A DNA stretch of 6,094 nt from Clostridiales bacterium (lineage in GTDB: Bacteria; Bacillota; Clostridia; Oscillospirales; Acutalibacteraceae). The notes beneath the pieces were generated by a model. The model saw only the letters and a program-made list of their open reading frames with translations. It did not search any database and was not told the DNA's origin. A program made the translations under genes and the position numbers. Shown here piece by piece: positions 1 to 5,327 of this stretch; the stretch's first letter is position 1; the number at the start of each line of letters is the position of its first letter. The stretch spans positions 1-6,094 of the forward strand of contig JAJBVR010000021.1 in NCBI GenBank assembly GCA_020859725.1, written 5' to 3'.

Positions 1-39
1 CCCCCTTTGAAGTCTTCTTCGATACTCTGTTGCGCTTGA

Positions 40-53
40 CTTGACAATTCAAG
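40..53. repeat. Small palindrome over the -35 region
   Basis: CTTGA at 40-44 and TCAAG at 49-53 form a perfect 5-bp inverted repeat with a 4-base centre (CAAT). It overlaps the TTGACA candidate -35 box. It could be a repressor operator, but short AT-rich palindromes arise by chance and no regulator gene adjoins it here. Confidence 0.3.
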
Positions 54-70
54 AATTTAAAATCTATATG
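41..70 (+). promoter_or_regulatory. Candidate sigma-A promoter for the ene-reductase gene
   Basis: A perfect -35 hexamer TTGACA lies at 41-46. The best -10 candidates are weak: TATATG at 65-70 with an 18-bp spacer, or CTATAT at 64-69 with 17 bp. Transcription would start near 77, about 40 bases before the chosen start codon. An overlapping TTGACT at 36-41 has no good partner. The -35 match is clear, but the -10 is poor and the left edge is close, so this is tentative. Confidence 0.35.
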
Positions 71-81
71 CAATTTTGCAT
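68..81. repeat. ATGCAA-TT-TTGCAT palindrome at expected transcription start
   Basis: A perfect 6-bp inverted repeat with a 2-base centre spans the end of the candidate -10 box and the expected transcription start of the ene-reductase gene. That is a typical place for an operator. No known regulator can be assigned from the sequence, and chance occurrence is possible. Confidence 0.3.
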
Positions 82-116
82 TGAATTTATTTGCTGTTGA
101 AAGGTTCAATATTATT

Positions 117-2189
117 ATGAAATATCAAATGCTTTTCAGTCCTATGAAAATAGGAAATGTTGAAATTAAAAACAGAATCGTTATGGCTCCCATGCTAATG
201 GGTTTTGGTCAGTTGAACGGAAACGCAACGCAAAAAATGATTGATTATTATGAAGAAAGAGCAAAGGGAGGAGCCGGTTTAATTATTACTGAAATAACGC
301 GTGTTAATGATACAACAGGGGCATCTTCTTTCGGTCAGCTTGCCGCGTCTTCAGATAAAAATATCAAATCACTTTCCTCTCTTGCTCGTGCTATACATAA
401 GCACGGCTCAAAGGTTTTTGTTGAGCTTCACCATCCGGGCAGGCAAAATGTTAGCCTTATGATAAATACGCTGCCGATTTCTAAGTTCTTTGATAGAATT
501 ATGCCCAATGATTCTTACTCCAAACTGCTTTACGGCGGAATTGTTCCGATAGGAAAAAAACTTGCGGAAAAGGATATGCTTTTTAGAAGCGTTTCGCCAA
601 GCAAAACCGATAAAAGCAAATTCGCTAACAGTTTAAACAGGGAGCTTTCTGCAAAAGAAATTAAAAAAATTATTTCGCAGTTCGGCGATTCCGCGCTTCG
701 TGTGAAAAAAGCCGGGTGCGACGGTGTTGAGATTCATGCCAGTCACGGATATCTGATTCAGCAGTTTTTGTCCCCTGCTACCAATAAAAGAACAGATTCT
801 TACGGCGGAAGTCTTGAAAACAGAATGCGCTTTTTAAATGAAATAATTGATGATGTCAGGCTGAAATGCGGGCGTGATTTTCCGCTGATTGTTCGGCTTA
901 CGGTTGATGAAATGTATGAAAAAATAGGTAAGCCGAATGTTGGTTATAATTTAACAGACGGAATTGAAATGGCTAAACTGCTCAATAAAAAGGGGATAGA
1001 CGCCATTGATGTTTCTTCTGCTTCTTATGATACTTTCAATTATTGGCTTGAGCCCACAACATTTGACTGTGGGTGGAGGAAAAATCTTGCGCAGGAAATT
1101 AAAAAGGTTGTTGATATTCCTGTAATTGCCGCAAATCTTATACGTTCTCCCGAGCAGGCGGAGAATCAGCTTCAGGATGGTATACAGGATTTTGTGTCAT
1201 TGGGAAGGCCTCATATTGCGGATCCCTATTGGGCTGAAAAAGCAGCAAATAATAATGAAAACCTTATTAAACGCTGTATATGCTGCCTTTATTGTTTTGA
1301 AAGTATGATGAACGGCGCCTATATAGGCGGGCACGGACGCTGTTCTGTTAATCCGTTCGTGGGCAGAGAGAAAGAAATTTTAAATAAAAATGGTAACGGG
1401 AGAAAGGTTGTTGTAGTAGGCGCATGTCCTGCAGGCTTAACAGCGGCGGAGCTTCTTGCAAAACGTGGTTTTAATGTTACTGTATTGGAAAAGGAAAACT
1501 GTGCGGGCGGTCAAATAAATTTAGCCGACAAACCTCCTCACAAAGAAAAAATTCATTGGTGTATTGAGGATCTTGAGGCTAATTCAATAGCCGCCGGAGC
1601 TGAATTAAAATATAATATTTATGCAGATAAAGATATTATAAGTTCTTATAAACCTGAATTTGTGATTATAGCCTCCGGAGCGGCTGCCATTAAACCAAAA
1701 TCTTTTGATAAAGACAATGTTGTAACGGTAACTGATATACTAAACGGCTCCGTGCAGCCGAAAAAAAAGCAAATCTGTATTATCGGTTCAGGTATGACGG
1801 GGCTTGAAACTTCTGAGCTTCTTGCCGAATCGGAAAATCACATTTCTGTTGTTGAAATGGCAGATTCAATAGCCCCCGGCGCTTGGTTTCAGCAGCTTGA
1901 CGATGTGCTTCCAAAACTTAAAAAACACAAAACTGATTTTTATACTTCAGCAAAATTAACTGATATTAACGCATCGGGTATAGTTGCTCTTGATTTGAAA
2001 ACAAATAAGCAGTTTAAAATAGATTGTGATTTGGTTGTTCTTTCAATGGGTGTCAAGCCGGAAAATTCACTTTATAATCAGCTGAAAAATGATTTTGAAA
2101 ATGTTTATCATATAGGCGATTGCGTTAAAGCCGGAAGAATTTATAACGCAACGGAAAGCGCGTATGAAATTGTAAAAAAAATAAATTAA
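117..2189 (+). CDS. FMN/4Fe-4S/FAD ene-reductase (old yellow enzyme, FadH/BaiCD/TMADH type)
   Basis: This 690-residue NADH:flavin oxidoreductase probably reduces an activated C=C bond, as 2,4-dienoyl-CoA reductase, bile-acid BaiCD or cinnamate reductase do; the substrate cannot be told. Residues 1 to about 370 are the FMN TIM barrel, with HHPGRQ at 105-110, the H207-x2-H210-x-Y212 active-site motif, and the family block running through YGGSLENR. Cysteines 387, 390, 393 and 409 fit the 4Fe-4S cluster; C389 is an extra one. Residues 430-690 hold two nucleotide-binding folds: GACPAG at 435-440 (FAD) and GSGMTG at 557-562 (NAD(P)H), then the late HIGDC FAD motif. Oddities are Cys437 where the FAD motif normally has glycine, and about 50 residues between HHPGRQ and VSPSK. 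ATG 117 is chosen because MKYQMLFSP matches the family start and GAAAGG lies 12 bases upstream; TTG at 81 has no ribosome site. The cytoplasmic location is inferred: no signal peptide is visible. Confidence 0.92.
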   Translation: MKYQMLFSPMKIGNVEIKNRIVMAPMLMGFGQLNGNATQKMIDYYEERAKGGAGLIITEITRVNDTTGASSFGQLAASSDKNIKSLSSLARAIHKHGSKVFVELHHPGRQNVSLMINTLPISKFFDRIMPNDSYSKLLYGGIVPIGKKLAEKDMLFRSVSPSKTDKSKFANSLNRELSAKEIKKIISQFGDSALRVKKAGCDGVEIHASHGYLIQQFLSPATNKRTDSYGGSLENRMRFLNEIIDDVRLKCGRDFPLIVRLTVDEMYEKIGKPNVGYNLTDGIEMAKLLNKKGIDAIDVSSASYDTFNYWLEPTTFDCGWRKNLAQEIKKVVDIPVIAANLIRSPEQAENQLQDGIQDFVSLGRPHIADPYWAEKAANNNENLIKRCICCLYCFESMMNGAYIGGHGRCSVNPFVGREKEILNKNGNGRKVVVVGACPAGLTAAELLAKRGFNVTVLEKENCAGGQINLADKPPHKEKIHWCIEDLEANSIAAGAELKYNIYADKDIISSYKPEFVIIASGAAAIKPKSFDKDNVVTVTDILNGSVQPKKKQICIIGSGMTGLETSELLAESENHISVVEMADSIAPGAWFQQLDDVLPKLKKHKTDFYTSAKLTDINASGIVALDLKTNKQFKIDCDLVVLSMGVKPENSLYNQLKNDFENVYHIGDCVKAGRIYNATESAYEIVKKIN

Positions 2190-2214
2190 CATATATTTAT
2201 AATCAAAATAATGG

Positions 2215-2252
2215 CAGGCGCACGTAAACACGATGCGTCTGTTCTTATTTTT
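2215..2252 (+). terminator. Rho-independent terminator after the ene-reductase gene
   Basis: CAGGCGCACG at 2215-2224 pairs with CG at 2231-2232 and TGCGTCTG at 2234-2241. This gives ten pairs including one G-U, with one bulged A and a 6-base loop. The T-rich run TTCTTATTTTT follows at 2242-2252. Starting 25 bases after the TAA, it separates this gene from the copper operon. Confidence 0.75.
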
Positions 2253-2330
2253 GCCGATAAAGAAATTAATCTGCAGGTTATGGTTATTTGATGATTATTT
2301 CGGAAAAATAAATAAGAAAATATTTGTTTC

Positions 2331-2346
2331 GGTATTGACAAATACC
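2331..2346. repeat. Inverted repeat GGTATT-GACA-AATACC over the -35 box
   Basis: A perfect 6-bp inverted repeat with a 4-base centre covers the csoR -35 hexamer. Its right arm AATACC is shared with the left arm of the CsoR-type site at 2342-2358. Its arms repeat the GGTAT/ATACC core of the neighbouring operators, but the centre lacks their G-rich side, so it is either part of an extended operator or incidental symmetry. Confidence 0.5.
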
Positions 2347-2363
2347 TTTAGGGGGTATACAAT
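2335..2363 (+). promoter_or_regulatory. Promoter of the csoR-copA-copZ operon
   Basis: A perfect -35 TTGACA (2335-2340) and a near-perfect -10 TACAAT (2358-2363) are separated by the ideal 17 bp. Transcription should start around 2369-2371. The 25 bases upstream are very A/T-rich and could act as an UP element. The hexamers and spacing predict a strong promoter that needs a repressor, in keeping with the two CsoR-type sites overlapping it. Confidence 0.85.
2342..2358. promoter_or_regulatory. CsoR-type operator 1, inside the -35/-10 spacer
   Basis: ATACC at 2342-2346 and GGTAT at 2354-2358 are the arms of a 17-bp inverted repeat with a G-rich right half (GGGGGTAT). CsoR operators in other bacteria are imperfect palindromes of this TACCC/GGGTA kind. 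The site fills the promoter spacer exactly, so bound protein should block RNA polymerase. Assignment to CsoR rests on sequence type and on the csoR gene lying directly downstream. Confidence 0.75.
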
Positions 2364-2367
2364 AAAA

Positions 2368-2384
2368 ATACCCATTAGGGGTAT
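2368..2384. promoter_or_regulatory. CsoR-type operator 2, at the transcription start
   Basis: ATACCC at 2368-2373 and GGGTAT at 2379-2384 form a perfect 6-bp inverted repeat around ATTAG. It is the more symmetrical of the two sites. Its centre is 26 bp from that of operator 1 and it covers the expected transcription start. Two sites allow two CsoR oligomers to bind, possibly cooperatively. Confidence 0.78.
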
Positions 2385-2405
2385 ATTGGAAACGGAGGGT
2401 GATTT

Positions 2406-2702
2406 ATGAAAAAAAATTGCTGCTGCAAAACTAAAAAAAGAAGTGAAGCAGAGTATAAATCATTGATTAACAGACTTAACAGAATTGAGGGGCAAATAAG
2501 AGGAATTAAGAGAATGGTTGAAAAGGACGCTTATTGCACCGATATTATAACTCAGGTTGCCGCTGCCAATGCCGCCCTTAACTCGTTTAATAAGGAACTG
2601 CTTGCAACACATATTAAAACCTGTGTTATTGATGATGTTAAGGCCGGAAAAACAGAAACCATTGATGATCTGCTTGTTACACTTCAGAAATTGATGAAAT
2701 AA
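2406..2702 (+). CDS. csoR: Copper-sensing transcriptional repressor CsoR
   Basis: This 98-residue, all-helical DNA-binding protein of the CsoR/RcnR family (DUF156) has the usual family length. The first helix carries the signature RLNRIEGQIRGI (residues 23-34). The Cu(I) ligands of the family are all present: Cys44, then His69-x3-Cys73 from the partner subunit. Tyr43 just before Cys44 is also as in characterised CsoR. This Cys-His-Cys pattern indicates Cu(I) rather than nickel sensing (RcnR) or persulfide sensing (CstR). Without copper it should repress its own promoter through the sites at 2342-2358 and 2368-2384, and release them on Cu(I) binding. GGAGGG at 2394-2399 is an excellent ribosome site. 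The gene lies 25 bp before copA in one operon. An odd feature is the Cys5-Cys6-Cys7 cluster in the flexible N-terminus, outside the core metal site. Confidence 0.95.
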   Translation: MKKNCCCKTKKRSEAEYKSLINRLNRIEGQIRGIKRMVEKDAYCTDIITQVAAANAALNSFNKELLATHIKTCVIDDVKAGKTETIDDLLVTLQKLMK

Positions 2703-2727
2703 TTAATTTTGAAACGGAGATGATTAA

Positions 2728-5013
2728 ATGGCTCAGTTTGATGTAACCGGAATGAGCTGCGCCGCGTGTTCCGCCAGAATTGAAAAAGCGGTTTCAAAAG
2801 TTGCCGGTGTTGATTCGGTGTCCGTGAATTTGCTTACAAATTCAATGTCTGTCAGCGGAACAGCTGCTGATTATGATATAATTAACGCGGTTGAAAACGC
2901 GGGTTACGGCGCTTCTCCAAAAGGAAAGCCGGAAAAAAAGCAGGAAACAAATGATATTAAAGACACTCAAACATCGTCTATGCTAAGGCGGCTTATTGCA
3001 TCTGTGGTTATTTTGATTCCTCTAATGTATGTATCAATGGGGCATATGATGTGGGGATGGCCTGTGCCCGGATTTCTTAAAGATAATGTTATGGGTATAG
3101 GTATATTTCAGTTAATATTGACTTTGGCAGTTATGATAATAAATCAAAGGTTTTTTATAAGCGGCATTAAAGGAATTATTCACAGAGCGCCGAATATGGA
3201 CACCCTTGTTGCACTCGGTTCTGGAGCCGCTTTTGTTTACAGCACCGTTGTACTGTTTATTATGTCTGTTGAAGTTAAAAACGGGAATATGCATGCCGCG
3301 CATCAATATATGCACAGCAATTTTTACTTTGAATCTTCCGCTATGATATTAGCCCTTATTACAGTAGGGAAAACTCTGGAGGCTTATTCAAAAGGTAAAA
3401 CAACAAATGCGCTTAAAAGCCTTATGAAACTTTCGCCTGAAACCGCCACGGTTATCAGAAACGGTAAAAAAGAAATTGTTTCGGCTGATGAGGTTGAGGT
3501 AGGGGATATATTTGCTGTAAAACCAAGGGAAAGCATACCTGTTGACGGAGTAATTATTAAAGGTGAAAGCGCTGTTGATGAATCTGCCCTGAGCGGAGAA
3601 AGTATTCCGGTTGATAAAGTAAAAGGAGATAAAATTTCCGCTGCAACCATCAATATGTCAGGATACATTGAATGTAAAGCAACCTCAGTCGGTCAGGACA
3701 CTGCGCTTTCTAAAATTATACAAATGGTTTCAGACGCTTCGGCTGGTAAAGCTCCTATAGCAAAAATTGCCGATAAGGTATCCGGAATATTTGTGCCTGC
3801 CGTTATTCTGATTTCGGTTATAGCTATGGTTTGCTGGTTGATTGCAGGTCAAAGCGCAGGATTTGTTTTGGCAAGGGGAATTTCTGTTTTGGTAATAAGC
3901 TGCCCGTGTGCCCTGGGACTTGCCACTCCGGTTGCAATAATGGTTGGCAGCGGAAAAGGCGCTAAAAACGGAATTTTGTTTAAAACAGCGGAAAGTCTTG
4001 AGGTTTGCGGAAAAACAAATATTGTTTGCCTTGATAAAACAGGCACGGTAACACAAGGCAATCCGTCTGTTACGGATATTATTTCCGAAAATAAAGATAA
4101 TCTTCTGAAATATTCATATGCGCTTGAAAGTAAAAGTGAGCATCCGCTTTCAAAAGCAGTTGTAAACTATTGCGAAAAAAATAAAATTCATCTTGATGAA
4201 TGTGAAAATTCAAAGGCGGTTGCCGGCAACGGGTTATTCGGCACTGTTGACGGGGTTGCAGTGTACGGCGGAAATGAAAAATATATAGAGCAGTTTGTTT
4301 CTATCCCAAATGAATATAAAAATTCTGCCGTAAAGCTTTCCGAAAACGGAAAAACGCCGTTGTATTTTTGTGCCAACGGCGTTTTTCTCGGATTAATAGC
4401 AGTTGCAGATATTATTAAGGAAACAAGTAAAAGCGCAGTTTCAAGTTTAAAAAAAATGGGTGTTTCCGTTGTAATGATTACCGGAGATAATGAGCAAACC
4501 GCAAAAGCAATTGCTAATCAGGTTGGAATTAAAAATGTTGTGGCAAAAGTGCTTCCCGAGGAAAAAGAGGAAAATGTAAAACGCCTTTCGGACTTCGGCA
4601 GTGTTTCAATGGTAGGAGACGGTATTAATGACGCTCCCGCTTTAACAAGAGCGGATACAGGAATCGCGATTGGCGCCGGAACTGACGTTGCCATTGACGC
4701 CGCGGATGTTGTGCTTATGAAAAGTAATCCTCTTGATGTTTCAAGGGCAATTACTCTTTCAAGAAAAGTCATTCGTAATATAAAGGAAAACCTGTTTTGG
4801 GCGTTTATTTACAATATTATCGGCATACCTATAGCTGCCGGCGTACTTTATCCCGCGTTCGGAATAACACTTAATCCGATGATTGCCGCCGCCGCTATGA
4901 GCCTGTCAAGCTTTTGCGTTGTAATGAACGCACTGAGACTAAATCTTGTAAGTATTGATAAAGTAATTTATAAAAAATCTAAAAAAAGGAGAAATAGATA
5001 TGAGTATTTTTAA
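2728..5013 (+). CDS. copA: Cu(I)-exporting P1B-type ATPase CopA
   Basis: This 761-residue membrane pump uses ATP to expel Cu(I). One N-terminal heavy-metal domain (residues 1 to about 68) has GMSCAAC with Cys11 and Cys14. Eight membrane helices are recognisable near 89-108, 124-142, 157-179, 200-220, 354-376, 380-405, 688-708 and 716-738. The actuator SGES is at 289-292, the phosphorylated Asp436 in DKTGT, SEHP with His472 in the nucleotide domain, and GDGIND at 630-635. Cys392-Pro-Cys394, Tyr695-Asn696 and Met724-x2-Ser727 are the Cu(I) set of subclass P1B-1, which argues against Zn/Cd or Co pumps. The extracellular loop at 188-196 is Met/His-rich (MHAAHQYMH). GGAG at 2716-2719 sets the start. 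The frame runs 14 bases past the copZ ATG and ends in TAATAA. The basic tail (KKSKKRRNRYEYF) is read through the copZ ribosome site; one more A in the run at 4981-4987 would stop it at a TAG before that ATG. Confidence 0.96.
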   Translation: MAQFDVTGMSCAACSARIEKAVSKVAGVDSVSVNLLTNSMSVSGTAADYDIINAVENAGYGASPKGKPEKKQETNDIKDTQTSSMLRRLIASVVILIPLMYVSMGHMMWGWPVPGFLKDNVMGIGIFQLILTLAVMIINQRFFISGIKGIIHRAPNMDTLVALGSGAAFVYSTVVLFIMSVEVKNGNMHAAHQYMHSNFYFESSAMILALITVGKTLEAYSKGKTTNALKSLMKLSPETATVIRNGKKEIVSADEVEVGDIFAVKPRESIPVDGVIIKGESAVDESALSGESIPVDKVKGDKISAATINMSGYIECKATSVGQDTALSKIIQMVSDASAGKAPIAKIADKVSGIFVPAVILISVIAMVCWLIAGQSAGFVLARGISVLVISCPCALGLATPVAIMVGSGKGAKNGILFKTAESLEVCGKTNIVCLDKTGTVTQGNPSVTDIISENKDNLLKYSYALESKSEHPLSKAVVNYCEKNKIHLDECENSKAVAGNGLFGTVDGVAVYGGNEKYIEQFVSIPNEYKNSAVKLSENGKTPLYFCANGVFLGLIAVADIIKETSKSAVSSLKKMGVSVVMITGDNEQTAKAIANQVGIKNVVAKVLPEEKEENVKRLSDFGSVSMVGDGINDAPALTRADTGIAIGAGTDVAIDAADVVLMKSNPLDVSRAITLSRKVIRNIKENLFWAFIYNIIGIPIAAGVLYPAFGITLNPMIAAAAMSLSSFCVVMNALRLNLVSIDKVIYKKSKKRRNRYEYF
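4987..4991 (+). promoter_or_regulatory. Ribosome binding site fixing the copZ start
   Basis: AGGAG sits 8 bases before ATG 5000, an ideal spacing, inside the end of copA. It shows that translation is meant to start at 5000, although that frame closes at TGA 5048-5050. This supports reading the downstream chaperone ORF as a frame-broken gene, not one with an unusual start. Confidence 0.8.
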
Positions 5014-5223
5014 TAAAGAAAAAAGCCGTACATTAAAATTGAAGGTATGATGTGTGAAAATTGTGAAAAGCATGTTACTAAAGCTTTGGCGGAAATCGGA
5101 TTAACCGTTAAAGCGGATCACAATGCAAATAAAGCGGTTATCGAAAGCGGTGACGCTGATGAAGAAAGTATAAAAAACGCAGTAAATAATGCCGGCTATA
5201 AGTTTGTTGGAATAGAAAAATAA
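5000..5223 (+). pseudogene. copZ: CopZ-like copper chaperone, frame broken at an A-run
   Basis: The ORF from ATG 5000 gives MSIFNKEK and then stops at TGA 5048-5050. The -1 frame from the A-run 5019-5024 to TAA 5221-5223 encodes a heavy-metal domain: IEGMMCENCEKHV with the Cu-binding CxxC, ending in NNAGYKFVGIEK. One more A in the run joins the two as a normal 74-residue protein with KKPYIKIEG before MMCENC. This small cytosolic chaperone would hand Cu(I) to CopA and may exchange metal with CsoR. The chaperone frame itself has no ATG, GTG or TTG that would give the whole domain; ATG 5047 and 5050 would remove the first beta strand. Explanations in my order of likelihood are a base-calling or assembly error in the homopolymer, a real one-base deletion, and -1 recoding (the P-site AAA can re-pair after slipping). 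The rest of the domain shows no decay, which favours an error or a recent change. Confidence 0.85.
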
Positions 5224-5255
5224 AATGTAAAATACCCGCAGAACACGGAAATGAT

Positions 5256-5307
5256 ATGAACCCCAAAAGCGTCTGACTTTTGGGGTTCATTTAAAACTTT
5301 TTCTTAA
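5256..5307 (+). terminator. Strong hairpin terminator after the copper operon
   Basis: ATGAACCCCAAAAG (5256-5269) pairs perfectly with CTTTTGGGGTTCAT (5277-5290): a 14-bp stem around a 7-base loop. TTTAAAACTTTTTCTT follows, so the T-tract is interrupted by four A's. The hairpin starts 32 bases after the copZ stop, in the convergent gap before the peptidase gene. On the minus strand the run after the stem is less T-rich, so termination there is less certain. Confidence 0.8.
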
Positions 5308-5327
5308 TTTTTCGGGTGTTTTTTATT

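Noticed and set aside
81..116. TTG at 81 as the ene-reductase start, adding 12 residues.
   Set aside because: No ribosome site precedes it, and the extra residues do not resemble the family N-terminus, whereas ATG 117 gives the usual start.
2211..2291. A 26-codon ORF (MAGARKHD...) between the ene-reductase and csoR.
   Set aside because: It has no ribosome site, its first half is the terminator hairpin and T-run, and the product resembles nothing I recognise.
3112..4772. Several antisense open frames inside copA.
   Set aside because: They lie opposite a strongly conserved gene, lack recognisable domains or ribosome sites, and are shadows of its codon bias.
5019..5025. A AAA AAG as a classical tandem-slip -1 frameshift heptamer.
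   Set aside because: The zero-frame codons here are GAA AAA AGC, so the heptamer is out of register for the classical mechanism. Only single P-site slippage would work, and no stimulatory structure is visible.
5011..5223. Readthrough of copA into the HMA domain, which lies in the same frame downstream.
   Set aside because: Two consecutive TAA codons block it, and the ribosome site plus ATG 5000 show that the HMA domain belongs to a separate gene.
5232..5237. ATACCC as a further CsoR site after copZ.
   Set aside because: It is a single half-site with no matching GGGTAT arm nearby.
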